The notes beneath the pieces are model-generated. The model did not search any database. It saw only the letters and a program-made list of their open reading frames with translations, and was not told the origin of the DNA. 64,000 bases of DNA from Thereva unica (Eukaryota; Arthropoda; Insecta; Diptera; Therevidae). Numbering within the stretch: the stretch's first letter is position 1; the number at the start of each line of letters is the position of its first letter. This document shows, piece after piece, positions 28,400-41,370 of the stretch. A program made the translations under genes and the position numbers. The stretch spans positions 107,553,163 to 107,617,162 of the forward strand of contig OX465284.1 of the NCBI GenBank assembly GCA_949987705.1, written 5' to 3'.

Positions 28400-29060
28400 A
28401 TGGTGACCTATATTTTCTTCTGTTCGCCGTCTTGTTAAGCGCTGCGTAAAGCAAGATTATGCTAACCACCTTCGTCATTCAGAGGGGACGGCTCGCACTA
28501 TGGTCTCCCCTAGGACACTTTATTCGCCATGCCCATCCAGTCGATCATCACTCCCAGCTTCTTTAAGATGGGATGGGATTGAATGATCTGTACCCATAGT
28601 TTGAACCTTAGGGGCACTTCAGTTTTGTTTTGAGCAAGGGTCAGCGTTCGCACAATTTGATCTCATCGAGGCGTCGTTCTACGATCGCTAACTTGATGTC
28701 ATCCGCGAACCCAAATGAAACTGCTCCTTTTGGAAGATGTAGTCCCAACATATAGTTATACATTGAGGTTCACAGGAGTGAGATCAGGACGGATCCCTGC
28801 GGAACTACACATGTCCTTCTGTGCACCGTCGTCCCAGTTGGACCCAACACGATTCGGGGCACTCTGTCTCCTCTGAAAGCTATACGGACGGACAGAGTTT
28901 TTGGATAAGATTTGTTTTGTGAAAGAGCTAAAACTACCAAAATACGCATGTCAAAGTAATTTTTCAGCATGACAGAGCTAGGAGTGTAGAGGAAGTCCTG
29001 CGAATCCTGATGGTACAAAGCCCCATCGTAACCATTGGCAAGCTTGAATTTGGTCATTCA
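28400..29060 (-). mobile_element. R1-like non-LTR retrotransposon fragment with RT core, copy 2
   Basis: The minus strand reads PKTLSVRIAFRGDRVPRIV, then CVVPQGSVLISLL (RT motif B) and FGFADDIKLAIVERRLDE (motif C, FADD), then LGVMIDW. The sequence around the catalytic FADD is well kept but interrupted by stops. LHLPKG between the motifs is typical of R1. Confidence 0.7.
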
Positions 29061-29753
29061 ACCATTCATAGACACTTTCATGTAGTCGAGAAAATCAGCT
29101 ACCTAGCTCAATACATACGTACCTTACCTACTTTGGAAGTTTAATCGAGCGTAGAGGGTGAGTGTGTACTCGTCCTTGCTGTCATATGTCAGGAATGAAC
29201 GTTTTTTGGACGGAATTGTGACTGGCGACGAAAAGGAAAGCCACAGAACCCACCTGGAAGTCCAAGCTACAGTATGTAGGTCGTTCCAAACATAAGGTGA
29301 TACTATGTGTTTAGTGGGATATGAAGGTTTTAATCCATTAGAGTCCGCACCATAAAAGAGGGAAATCGCAAAATTGCTGCTTCCATGCGCAGTGAGAGCC
29401 TCAAGTCCCCAAAAGCGAGCAAAAGCACTCTATTTGTTTAAAAATGCAAATAACCGATCTTAATCACAGTTCCACGTGACCGCTCATTTACTTTCTTTTG
29501 TCGCGCGGGCTCTATATGTAATTTTTTAAACCTTAACTAGACTATAACGAAAGAGTTGTCTGCTGCGAGGAATTAAGTCAGTGATGGAAAAAACATGACC
29601 AACTTTGGTTTCAAGACGAGGACAACTTTTGGCCACATAAAGAAAGAACGACTTTACAGAAGCTGGAGGAGTTTGAATGGGATACGATGCCGCATCCACT
29701 ATATTCACCGGACATTGTATCACTGGATTATCAAATTATCACTTGTTCTAGAG

Positions 29754-30480
29754 CAGTGGTTCCCAAACTTTATTTCGTTCGGAACCTTTCTACAATGTAT
29801 AAAATTTGGCGGAACCCAACGATGAAAGCTATTTGTTTGTCCGGTACATATCTTGCAATCGATTTTTTGAATACTTCCGGTTACCCGATCACCCTGAAAT
29901 TTTGCACACAACTTCCGCTCCGATGACACAATGCAAAAGGGTATACTCATTATACTGTTAGATCCATGGCGGCCGTCTCAAGAGGACGGATTACTGCTTT
30001 CTTCACGGAACAAATTTTGCAATCAATTTTTCAAATACTTACGGATATCCTCTCATGCTGAAATTTTGCATACAGCTTTAGCTCCGATGACAATGCAAAA
30101 TGGTATACTCAATATACCTTAAGATCCATGGCGGCAGTCTCAGGAGGGCGGATTGAAATATTCTTCACAACCCCTTCGACATGGGTATCAAATGCAACGG
30201 TACGATAAGTAGAACACCATAAGCAATATAGTATACTCAATATATCGTTTGGCCAATGGCGGCCATCTCAAGAGGGCGGATTACCATTTTCTTCACAACT
30301 TCCTCGACATGGGAATATGGAATGGCGGCCAAAATGTTACGCGGCGACGTAGACCAAATTTCAAAGAAGAAGGGCCACTCGCACTTTTTGATTAGCAAGA
30401 ACGCGTTAAACGGCCGGCGCAGCGCCAGTGAGCCTGCGAATGTATTTGCACTTCGGCGCTGGTGACACGGAACCCTACTG
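29754..30480. mobile_element. Non-autonomous hAT element (727 bp) nested in mariner
   Basis: Left end 'cagtggttcccaaac' is a classic hAT terminus, and the right end 'ggaaccctactg' is its partial inverse. Flanks ttctagag (29746-29753) and ctctagag (30481-30488) are an 8-bp duplication with one mismatch. The interior is built of diverged tandem units with 'tggcggcc.tctcaagag' and 'tatactcaatata', with no transposase. Confidence 0.75.
29935..30340. repeat. Tandem units inside the hAT element
   Basis: Three to four diverged units of about 120-170 bp, each with 'gtatactca.tata', 'atggcggc.gtctca.gagg.cgga' and 'ttcttcac'. Confidence 0.6.
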
Positions 30481-30600
30481 CTCTAGAGTGTACAAAACCA
30501 TCTAGATGGTAAAACTATTGATGCAATAGACACTAATTAAATTCGAGATGAAATGGTTTTTGAAACCGCCACAGCAGCGCTGCAGTCACTTCAATTTTGA

Positions 30601-32300
30601 TTAAATAAATTAAAATTTAATTAAAAATTGCTTCTGCTGATGACAATTGTAGCGTGTATATGTTTCGAATTTGTATATAAGCTAGGATTTACAATATCAT
30701 TATATAATCTGTAATAGTGTGAGCTATATACACACACTACCATAAAACTTGTGCTATCTCAAACATTTTAATCCAAATGTTATCAAATAAAATTCTCTAA
30801 AACCCAATTTCCATAAAATATTAGAAACATTTTCATTAATTCTTGTTAACAAATTCCTGGCATAAAGGACAAGGACTCGTTTGTCATTGTTATTGAGCAA
30901 AATCAATCTTGGGGGCTGTATCCTATACATTTTGAATACATTTTGGCAACCTTGAGACAGATACCCCATAAAACTCCTGCGAATGGGGCACTTTAACAGC
31001 CAGAACAGACAAGCAAATAGCGAATGTCGGTACCGAAAACGGCCTATAAACCCATCGAAAAAGGATACAAATCCGACCTATATACATTACCTAAGACAGT
31101 CTACATATATTTCCTGGGAAAGCGGCAGCAGCAGCAGCAACCCTTACGTGACAACCGCCCTTATAGTCTTATAGTGGTGTATACAGGACCGTCAGCCGCG
31201 CGCCGTGGCAAAGACAAGGGACGACCTAAAAACATTGCAACAATTGTTTTACCTACTTTCTATAAGTGAACTGTTGAAAGACATCCAGGAGCACGTTGAA
31301 CCAATACTTGCGGCACACTGTGTGGATGGGCACAGAACGCACGTACCGTGGGTGTACAGGGCGCAAGGAGGGCGGCAGGAAGAGCGGTCGGGGGACGGCA
31401 GAGGCTCGGGGGTAGTTGTGGGGTGGGTGTCAAAGAAGGTTCCTTGACGAAAATCACACCGAAAAAAAGGTCAGTTTGTTCTTGGGCATTCTTGGTGTGC
31501 TGAAGGTACATAGACCCTGCGTAAATTATTCCAATCCCAGCGGCACATAAGACGTCGGGCATGTACCTTAGCCGCTAAGAGTAACAAAAGAAATAGGTAC
31601 CACCCCCAAAGTCATGAATCGTAAGGATTTCTTCCTCTCGAAAGGATTTCAGTTCTGGTCATGCGCGATCCGTGCCGGGGGGCTTCAAGTAGTTTGCAGA
31701 TGCAATTCGGTGTGGAATCTATCTTTTGGAGACCCCCAAGCTGCAACACACACATACCAACAGTGGGGAAAGATATCCTTTTTGATACCCGTGCTGGGGA
31801 AAAAACTGCTTTTGCAGATATCCTTCGGCAGTCTATTTTTGCCATCGGTGGGGGGCTTAGCACTGTCAGTGTGAAATCAGATGTGCTGCAGGGAGGAAGG
31901 ACTCATGCTGTTTTGGCAGAAAAGGGATTAAATGTTGCTGCAGCTGAGCTTATGTCAATAAGGCGGAAAATAAAATTCGATTTTGTTTTGTTTTTTGTTT
32001 TTTTTTTGGTCGAAAGTTGTTGTCCTTGTCAACAATTTCGTATTTATTTTGGTTTAAAGTGAAAGTTTTTTACTTGTGTAGATTTTTATGGTTTATTTTT
32101 TGGTTTAACTTTATTTAAGGACTTGGTTTTTTGGTGTGGATTTATTATGTTTGTGGTTTTTTGTAATGTTATGTAATAGTTTTGGTTTTTAATTTGGATT
32201 TTTGGTTTTGGATCTCAATATCAAATGTCACAAAGCTCTTTGATTGTTAATATTAAAAATATGAAAACTATTAGTTTTTAAGTAAAAAATTGCTCAAGGC
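30601..32300. other. Unclassified sequence, no gene supported
   Basis: Open frames at 31205-31447 and 31661-32062 show no known domain or splice signals of note. GC-rich 31300-31450 is followed by T-rich DNA at 31980-32220. Confidence 0.4.
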
Positions 32301-32329
32301 TAGCCGTTTGTAATATTGGTCTACTTAGC

Positions 32330-33115
32330 CCTTGCTGAAGGTGACCATACCGATCTGCGAATATTTCTTGACTCTGATGACACTGTTTTTCTTGTGATTC
32401 TTGATTTCAGTAAAGCATTTGACACTGTTTTAGGCTATATGCTTCTGTCTAGAAATTAATACTTGTATTCTAAAAGCAGTCACAAGTCACAACGCATTCA
32501 CAAGTTTGTGGAAAGTCTCAACTTGAAATAATTTGGTACTCTAATTTTACAGTCCCAATTTTGACAATCCGGAAACAGTCACAATCAAAATTGTTACTGT
32601 ATAATTAACAGATTTTTTAACATATTTTTCATAATATTCTCTCTCGCACACACACAGCGACGATAAAAGGCGCTTAGATATTCAGAAACACTTTTTCGTA
32701 CTGCATCAATATTTTATGACAATTTTGGTTAGGTTGTCTTTACTTTATTTCATCACGAATACAGTATTCACCATTAGAGGGGAATTGTTTTTTGATTTCT
32801 CTTGTGACTAGATGCTTAGAGTATCAAAACAGCTGATAGTCACAAGAATTGTCACAAACTTTATATGTCAAACACGATTTACAAAAGCTTGTGACTTATG
32901 ACTAGTCACAATTTAAAATAGAGGGCAACTTATTCATAATTCCGGATTACTTACATAAAAATGATCTCAAGAAGTGTGACTACAAAATTCAATTTTGGAT
33001 CCTTAACTCATATTTACAATGGTATACCACAAGGTTCCATATAAGAGCCGCTGCTTTTTAGTATGTTCGTAAATGATTTGAGCGTGACAAACTGTAGAAG
33101 TCGTGACAAACTATA
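32330..33115 (+). mobile_element. Non-LTR RT fragment split by a MITE
   Basis: RT motif A (VILDFSKAFDTV) is read at about 32392-32430. Motif B and beyond (GIPQGSI, EPLLFSMFVNDLS) is read at about 33020-33090. Intervening DNA 32478-32911 is an inverted-repeat element. The clade is uncertain (jockey or CR1-like). Confidence 0.65.
32478..32911. mobile_element. MITE inserted into an RT gene
   Basis: Ends 'cagtcacaagtcacaa' and, in reverse complement of the right side, 'tagtcataagtcacaa' are inverted repeats. The element lies between RT motifs A and B of a decayed retrotransposon, so it inserted after that copy. Confidence 0.5.
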
Positions 33116-34099
33116 GATTTCTAAATTTATTTAAACAGTCTCTATTCGATAGATTTAAAGCAATGTTAACAATATTATGGCATACTGCTTAATCCTGGAG
33201 GATTCCAATGTATAGGAGTTTTACCTATAAATCTCATGAACAAGTATTTACCTTACCAATTGCTTCTAATCTAAGCTTAGGAATCACCTACGACCGCCTT
33301 CTCGTTGCCCTCGATGTTCTTGTGATCCGCGATACCAACTAAAGAGTAAACCTGAACCTCATATCCAAAGAAAAGAGCTCCTTTTGTTAGATTTCAACCA
33401 GCTTGAATTTTATATAAATAGTGCGCAGTCCTTGATAGCCGTTTGGCTATTCTATAATAGGATTATCCTGGTTCCTGCCTTTGGATTGGCCTCTATTGCA
33501 TATCAAGCTTTGAAGATGATCAGCCAGTTCCGGCTAGAAGACATTGGCAGGTTTAGCGAGTGCAAGAACGCTTTAGCATCTGCAGTGTACTTTAAGAAGC
33601 CAAATGTCTAGAGGACGATGTCCTATTTTTTGTCAGGCTGGAAGGTTTCTATGTATAGGCCCGCTCCGAATTTCAGCCCCATCTGTCACTGACTGTATTC
33701 ACAGCAGATTTTTATCTACATATTTATCATGCAGTGGGGTGCCTAGACCAAAGAGTCTTATGCCTGTTGAATTTTTTGCGGTTCCACTTGCTCCTATTTT
33801 TAAAAGCTATCAGACCGCTTGAACTGGTTCAGTCAGATTAGCTTGGTCAGGAAATATTGCCCAGAACAGCGAGACCCTGTTATCAGGAGACAGTGACTGA
33901 AAATGTGAAGGAAAGGATCGTTCTTCTCGAAGCAAAGACTGCGGATCGTCCACAGAGTGGTTTTTTATGTGAAAGATTAGAGTTAAGAGGTAAGATCCTT
34001 TATACCTTTGACGATTCTATCATTGAGTTTAGTCGGAAAATAGTAGAAAGAAGATAGAAAGAACTGCCAAAGTGAATACTCGATTTCTAATTGGGAGAA

Positions 34100-34365
34100 A
34101 AATGGAAAGATGAGGGTGGACTACTGGATTGGTCATGTCCAACGAGGAACCCGACAAAGATAGTGCTGGGAAAGTACCGCCAGGACAACGGAGACCAGGT
34201 CGGCCTAAGAAAAGCTACATAGATGACGTCGAGGATAAGTTAAGACAGTTGGATATAAGAAACTGGAAAAGTCCGGCCAGGAATCGAGGATCATGGAGGC
34301 GAATGCTGGAGGAAGCCAAGGCCAACAATAGACTGTGGAGCTTCTGATGATGATGAAGGGTGAAC
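34100..34365 (+). mobile_element. 3' end of an RTE-like retrotransposon
   Basis: An open frame of 72 codons carries GQRRPGRPKKSYIDDVEDKL then NRGSWRRMLEEAKANNRLW. This is the standard C-terminus of RTE-like ORFs, followed at once by a stop and a 'tgatgatgatg' tail. GRPKK here belongs to the transposon and is not one of the host AT-hooks. Confidence 0.7.
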
Positions 34366-34904
34366 TGGGGTGGAAGCCTGGTGCCTGGCTACCTAGATCG
34401 GTTGAATAAAGTGTTGTTTAGAGGGCATCCATCAGTATCCTTACAACTTTGTTTCTATGTTCCAGCCATTATCTAGAAAGATTACGGGCCGACTCACAAA
34501 TCTTCTTTTTAGGGCTCACCAAACCAAACTGATGATTTTTCCAGTATCAAAATCTGGACCAATTAAAACAGTGCCAGAGCCATGTCTGACCAAGGCGTCC
34601 ACAATAATAGACAGGGACCGATATTAAGATGATAAATTGAGAATAAACGAAACTCATTATGAACTCATTTTTAGTATAGGCCCATCTGAAGTCTGCATAA
34701 ATTTATGCCAATATAACATACACCTCTGCTTGAAAAACAGTAGCTAGAATTGCCAAGATCAATGCTATACTAAAACCTGAGAGTTTCACCCCAAATCCCG
34801 TTTTCGTCATGGAGTCATATGTTTTACGTGTACCATACGAGTCCACCTTGTATTTTCGATAATTTTAATTTAGTTTATATCTACGTGTCTTCTTCCTCTT
34901 ATGC

Positions 34905-35700
34905 TCCTTTAATCCTCCCTGGGTCATAGGACGGGGTAAAGGGAGGAAACAATGACCTTCAGCGGACTCTGTTTTATGTGACAGCCCTCAGCTCCATCCA
35001 AGATCTAAAAGTTGTTTAAGGTGTTCCAACTTCCTTGGAACTTCCTTCCAATTAGAGTTTAACCGTCGCAATTTGGTGTTAGTTGAGATCTCCCTTGATT
35101 TCAATATGCGGAACAGGCAGAGTTCTTGTTTAATTTATTTTGGAACTGTCGTGCTCTTCTGCCCCCAACATTTTCGGTAATAATACTATTGTATGGATTT
35201 ATATACCTATTCCACGTCTCGTCGTTCCACTCTGTGCGCTCAGTTCTCTTCTGCATTTATTTAGTTTTAGTCGGATTTAGCCTTAAGCCTGCCGAACAAT
35301 TTCCAGTTGCCTAATTGTTTAGCATATTTTTGAAGTCCTGATGTCTATGGCCCAATAAGCAAATATCGTCGGCATAGTTGAGATCTTTAAGGCAAGAAGA
35401 AGGCCTATCCATACTCGTAGGAACGTACATGCAGAAGTTATTCACGAATAAATGTAGGAATTTCGTAAGAAATAATTAGGTATCCCACCGCTGCCACCAT
35501 AATATAAATAATTCTCATTTCCTGAGCGTTAGAGCCGTTTACAAAAGCGTAAGTGGTGGTCACAATAGGTCCATCAATCTCGATTGTGTGCCACTTGTGC
35601 TATAATCTAGAGTTTTGACAAATTTGTCGTTTATTACTATAAGAAAGAGTAGTGGCAAAAGTAGACTTTCTTGTGGTACTCCTCAGCTTACCTGAAAGCT
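34905..35700 (-). mobile_element. RTE-like RT fragment with YADD box
   Basis: The minus strand reads SFQVS.GVPQESLLLPLLF (motif B) near 35690-35640 and DLNYADDICLLGHRHQDF (motif C) near 35390-35340, then GLRLNPTKTK. The 3' portion near 34905-34985 is repeated at 46180-46260. It is broken by stops. Confidence 0.7.
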
Positions 35701-37700
35701 ATGGAATGGTCGATTTTTTTAAATTACATTTCTGTATAAAAGAAAATATCATTCATCACCAAAAATTCCACTAAAATTATACCACAAAATAATTTGAATC
35801 TCTCTGTAAAGTTAAAAACACAACTCACCCATAATTTTGAGTGCGCGAATATAAAATATTTACCAAGCAATGAATATCACCCATACTGACAATGAGATTA
35901 TAAAATTCCAAAAGGATTAAATCAAAAATATCCTGATTTACATTTAATCTCGACCAAAAATATGAAAACAAAAAAAAAAATACGAATTGTTTTAATTCTG
36001 AAAAAAATATTCATTCACACCTCACCCCCGCACAAATACACACGCTCATACATCTACCACAGTGGTTAGGACTATAAGGGATGAATTTGCAATTTTAACA
36101 ATAACAAAAATAAAAAAAAAAATATTACAGTCAACTTTTTCGGGATGTGCCTATGCATAAATGATAATTTGTTGAGAGTATTGCCGTGAATATTTAAAAA
36201 TAAATAAATAATTATTTATGGGGTAAATGTGAATAAATAAATAAATTTTTTTCACAGTTATTCGCTTTATTAATTATGAAACGTATTCATCAAACACACA
36301 AGTTGCTTCCATATGAATTAAAAAAAAATACATTTTGATAATTACCGTTTTGGGGTTTAATTATGGAAATTTTACAGGTATTTAAATGGCCACAGGTGAA
36401 AAACGAAAGAAGTAGAAAATTGTTTTTGTGTAATGGTGTATAACCTTGTCCTTGTATAAATTGTCAGCGATTGTGTATTTTGGTTGTGTAAAAATTGAAA
36501 TTTATTGTTGTACTTTTTGGAGTATGAGAGACTGACTGTTATTTTCCTTCTTAATATAAAGTCACCCTTAAATTAACCCAGCTCCCCTCCGGCTGGTCTG
36601 GGCGCGAGTAAAGGGTTCACCGAATTTATGTTCGCCCTATTAAATATGAAATTCGCAGCTGCACAATATTTGTCATCATTATGAAATAAAAAGGTGTCAT
36701 AACTGGTAATACTTGCCTCACTTCCAACAGAGGTTAACCAAAGTCATCTGTAAACAGAGATTTACCTCGAAAGTACCACCACGGGTGCCTACTCCATTAA
36801 AAATGTCACATCCCTGCCAGGCAGCAGGATAGCGCCCCCGACAAACATTACACCGCCCCCTCCGAAATTTATGATCGGCAAGTTTTCATTTCGGGGGCCT
36901 CTGGACTTGTCTTCAAGAGGGCAGCAGGCGAGCTCCTATTAAAATTTCCTAACCCAGGCTACTACTACACCAGAATACGTCTTAACCCACCCCAAAAATC
37001 CCACCTCCACGTTTTTTTGTACGAAGAGGCCAGTTGAGACAAGGACTTGTACACGAAAAAGGGCCAACAATAAATACCACTCAGTTTAGACTAAATTTAT
37101 AATATCCATTAACTAAATGGGGTTGACGTTCTCTATTCGTTCCTAAAGTCACAAGGCGTGTTTCGTTCGTTCTAACTTGAAGAGCACCACAGCAAGGACT
37201 ATATACGCTTCTTAAGAGTTTTAGGGATTGTATTCGTCCTTTTTGGTTTGTTATGCTGTTTTTACTGTTCTACGGAGTACACTACTACTGCAAGTGTGTA
37301 TATACAACGATACGGTCACAATTGTTTCGTCTTCTTAAAGCACAGGAACATACTACTACCAGCAGTGAAATGTGCAGTTTGTTGAATTCCAGGACAATTA
37401 CAGACGGGTCCTGTTTTAATGGTAAGATGACATTAGCATTCATCAAGGCAAATGACGACCACACCAAACTGGGATCGATACAGAGAAAACTACAGGATAT
37501 TTTTCGTTAAAGGTTTTCTCTCTCTCTGTGTGCACTTTAATTATTTACGAAAAAGAAAAGCAGTTTTTTGGTGGACGATGGATGTTTTATTTTTAGAAAG
37601 TTGTCATAAATGTTAAATAAAATTTTTAAGATGGGTCAATGGTAAGAATGTTGACTAGGATTTTGGAAGGGATTGAAATTAATTATTTATTTGTGTGGAA
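35701..37700. other. AT-rich then GC-richer intergenic DNA, no gene recognised
   Basis: 35700-36540 is AT-rich with A-runs. 36560-37060 is C-rich and could be part of a repeat. The open frame at 37253-37510 has no recognised domain. Confidence 0.4.
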
Positions 37701-37706
37701 TTTTGT

Positions 37707-37834
37707 TTATGACAGCAGGACTACAGTTTATGACAGCAGGACTACAAATTATGACAGCAAGATTACAATTTTATGACAGCAAGACTACAGCTTATGACAG
37801 TAAAACTACAGTATATAACAGCAAGACTAACATT
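37707..37834. repeat. Tandem repeat, about six units of ~21 bp
   Basis: Unit consensus 'tatgacagcaggactacagt', with later copies reading 'agcaagactaca'. Units are 20-23 bp and drift at single positions. Confidence 0.75.
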
Positions 37835-38209
37835 TAAACCATGTTTACTAATAGGTCATCGAACCTCTTGTACTTATATCGCCGACGATTCTATCATAGA
37901 ATCCAATATTTAACAGTCTTGTATATCTCTAGTCGGAAAGGAAAGAAGGAATGCCATCGCTAAAACGTAATTGTACTCCATCGGCTTAGATCGAATACCA
38001 GCAGAATGCTGCCCTTGGTGATCGAACAAGAGATCGTTTTCTCGTGCCCATCGTAGAGTTTGTTAATCCAGATGACGTCTGAAATCAAAAACTATGTATT
38101 ACATATACACCTGCATGTGGGGGCACAGAACCAAGCTTAGTAATTTCAAAACTGAATTCAACACATGCACAGAACTTTAGCACTACTTTATCTTGGAGTA
38201 GAGAAGTCT

Positions 38210-38720
38210 ACCTAGGAATATCGCTACTATGGCGATGCTCTTCACCCGAGGCGAGTCTATAATTGATCTCAAAATTGACTCCTCCTTTCGTAAACACATA
38301 AAAAAGTGCCGTAGAGTCTAACGTGGGTTTCCATAAGATAACACAAGGTTGATTTATATGGTATACGTATGGCTGCATGACTAAGGCAGGTGGGTGTGGG
38401 TATTTTAATAGAGGTAGAGCGTTCAGAATGGACACCTTAACTACAGTCTTTCAAATAGATTATGTACGCTATATTGGCTAACAAGCAGATCTTTATTCTA
38501 TGTGACACCCAAGCGGCTATCCGAACGATCAAATATTTCTTTGTAGCTGTCAAGTTAACTTAGTCAATCGGGTCACCTTTAGATGGACCATTTTTATCTG
38601 ATCGTCACGGATAATTAAAACACGGACGCCTTGGTCAGACAGGGTTCTGTCACGCGGTATTTATCTGTCCAGAACAGGCTTCGGAGACACCTACCGGTTT
38701 GGTGAAAAGAATCTTAGACG
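38210..38720 (+). mobile_element. RNase H domain fragment from a non-LTR retrotransposon
   Basis: Frames give AFRMDTLTTVFQ followed by LCDTQAAIRTIKYF (the catalytic Asp region 'D.qaai..i') and DALVRQGSVTRY ('adelArqGs'). This order and spacing fit the RNase H of R1/I/jockey-type elements. Frameshifts separate the parts. Confidence 0.55.
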
Positions 38721-39409
38721 ATCGGACTCCGATGAAACACAACCACGTTCTTCGAAGTATAGCGTTGTTGTTGTAGTAATATTCATATTCGAAATATCTC
38801 GGATTTCAAAATTCTGCACATGGCAAATCAATTCTTACTCCAATCTTGGTGTTATTGCGAGATAATCTGCGAGATGTCATGATAGAGTTAGCTAGCCAAA
38901 CGTAGAGGCCACTGGAAGAGGCACCTTCAAGTGGTCGGAGTCCTACAAGGACTCTAATGCTATATAAGAAGAAGAAGCTTGGTTGATGTTTATGATAAAG
39001 TCCTGGATTACCCTCGTTGATGTTAACCATCCTAAAAGGTTTATTCTAGGGATGGCCAGTAATGTTGAGAGAGAATTGTTGGAACGCAGTTCGGAAAATA
39101 TTATGATACTGGCTAATTTGGCTAACGGACACTCCACCTTTAACTATTCTTTGTGGATGATAAAAAGGTGGAAGATCAACGTTGTCACGAAAAAGGTGGG
39201 TTTCCCTTTCAAATTTTTAATCACTGTCCCTCGATATTGTGGACCAGGGTTTGGTTGTTCGGTGTTATCTTATCTTGCCTAACCAAGCAAGCCTGAGATA
39301 CGAAACCTTAAATAGACATCTGAAACATATTTGAGGTAACAAGGCCGCACTACTTAGACTCGATACTTCACTATAAAAAGCAAAAAAAAAGAAACTTTGT
39401 GAGCGCAAT

Positions 39410-39600
39410 GAAGTAGGTATTGCAGCACTTTGACGTGGGAAAATAATGCTGTTTAGCTAGTTTGCGAGCAAGATTATTAAGGTCATTAAAAGTTTCCATA
39501 GTCTACGATTAATTACCACTTAACAAGTAATAAAGACCTTAGCTACAAACCGGTCAAACCAGTTTATTTTCCCACGTAAAAGTGCTGCAACACCTACTTC
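39410..39600. mobile_element. MITE with ~37 bp TIRs (191 bp)
   Basis: Left 'gaagtaggtattgcagcact' and right reverse complement 'gaagtaggtgttgcagcact' continue through 'acgtgggaaaataa'. No coding potential. Confidence 0.65.
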
Positions 39601-41020
39601 CTGAAGTATAGATAAGTTTCAAATTCTGCTTGATAACTCGATACAGCATTACCAGAATTCACTGTAAATAGTCAGATGCTGATTTTAGCATTTTCTTTAG
39701 TAGAGAACCCAGTGAAATTCTCCGACGGGTTAAGGTGAATTTATAATCTACAAACATCGAGCATGACAGACACGTGCCCGATACTGACACACTCCTTTTA
39801 TTCACATCTAGCGTGCCGTGTCAGACGACAGACACAAGTTATATTTTTGTTGAAAATGTTCCAAGTCTTCTCCGCGGAAGATTAAAGGTTCATTCATATC
39901 TACAGCGACAGACAAAATAATATTCTTCTATACAGCATGAACTTATTTACATCTACCGTGACGTGACTGCGCAGACGTGAATAGAGACAGGCCGTACCCG
40001 GCCAGTATTCACGGAAATAATATTTTGTCTTAAGTGTACGTGTCTGTGGGTGCTTGCGGGAAGTATGAATTACATCGGAATCAACGAAATAGGGGGTACT
40101 TAGCTCTATAAACTATCCGCACTCTCAAGGACTCCACCATTGACCATCCTTTTTCAGTACTCTCCTACAATCTTATCTAAATTCCTTTGACACCTACTAC
40201 TACTTCACGTACTTCTTCATAACTTCTTTGCTAACCAGAACTAAGAGACTGACCGTTTCGGGGGACTGTTTATAAGGGGAAATGCCCACTATTTTAGGGA
40301 TAACCAGTCCGGTCGAAATCGGGAGTATAATATTATTAATGAAATTTAATTTTCGATTCCTAAAGGCATTCCCTTTTCCTTCCCCGGAAAAATTTTAGAG
40401 GCCGGGCTAGCCTAGGTTTCGTGTTACAGCCCCCGGATACATTTATAGGATTCCTTACCTTAAATTAGTTTACATAGGAGCTCACCCTGCCTTCTGGTGA
40501 GCCCTTCTAGCGCCACCATTTCGTCCTGAATATGGATTTCTGGGAGGAGTCCCTAGTGATCAGTAACGAGGTTAGGATCGTTGAAGAAGTCTTACGTCGC
40601 GCTTACAAAGCTTTATTTTAGAAGTTTTCTATACAATTCATGTAAGTTTTAAACTATTTATCTACTGCTATTAAATTTCTCCACTGTGGAAACTTTCAGG
40701 TACACTACAGCCACTGTGACAGGTTTTGCCGGTGAATCATGGATTGTTGCCTCATCCTCACTGCATTCCTATTATTCATCCTCGCCTCATTCCTGTTGAT
40801 GGACCTGTTGAAACTCGGTTCTCTGTGGTAATGACTTCTCCAGGCCCCTGGTTCGGTCGTCATCTGTAAAGAAATCGGATCAGCAGCCTCAAGGTTTCAA
40901 ACGAAGAAGGAAAAAGACGTGGAAGAAGAAGAATAAGATCTACAGATTATACGATAACATATACTCCACAGATGACTTGGAATGATGATGGACGAACGCC
41001 ACCAGTGCATTTGGAATAAC
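39601..41020. other. Intergenic DNA, short inverted segments only
   Basis: An inverted pair 'agacaaaataatatt' (39909) and 'aatattttgtct' (40020) suggests another decayed TIR element, but ends are not clear. No gene is seen. Confidence 0.35.
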
Positions 41021-41022
41021 TG

Positions 41023-41370
41023 AGTCAGCACAGAGTTCTGACAAGATTTATGAACTGAACGAAAAATTGAAAAGACCTGTGAATTGACAAATTAAAGATA
41101 AAGGAACTTCACAGTGAAGCAACAAAAGCACAGGTCGACTAATGCACATGGTATAAAGGTGTCAGCATGGAGTTCTGCAAAGATCTATGAATTGACCCGA
41201 AATTGAAAAGTCCTGCAAATTGACAAATTGACAAATTAACAATGAAAGGAAGTCCACTTCAAAGCAACATAAACGATTGTAGTGATGATCGACTACGCTA
41301 CCAACACACATAGAATAAGCGAGTCAGCATAGAGTTCTGCAATGATTTATTTATAAGTTCACCCAAAAAA
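41023..41370. repeat. Diverged tandem repeat, three units of ~130-160 bp
   Basis: Units begin 'gtcagca..gagttctg' at about 41026, 41159 and 41317 and share 'aattgaaaag.cctg..aattgacaaatt'. Confidence 0.55.

Larger units (their letters stand above)
29180..30600 (+). mobile_element. Mariner transposase remnant, split by a hAT element
   Basis: The frame near 29205 reads FLDGIVTGDEK, the first catalytic Asp region. KHKVILCVLWDMKV follows near 29290. The third catalytic region MPHPLYSPDIVSLDY lies at 29687-29735. After the hAT insertion the reading resumes at 30489 with VQNHLDGKTIDA, the next stretch of mariner proteins. Several frameshifts and stops are present. Confidence 0.72.

Noticed and set aside
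31661..32062. 133-codon plus-strand frame
   Set aside because: It looked protein-like in part (GEKTAFADILRQS) but matches no family I know and ends in a T-rich low-complexity tail.
34129..34347. GRPKK as a further AT-hook of the host gene
   Set aside because: It lies on the plus strand in the C-terminal end of an RTE-like ORF, where a GRP(R/K)K motif is standard.
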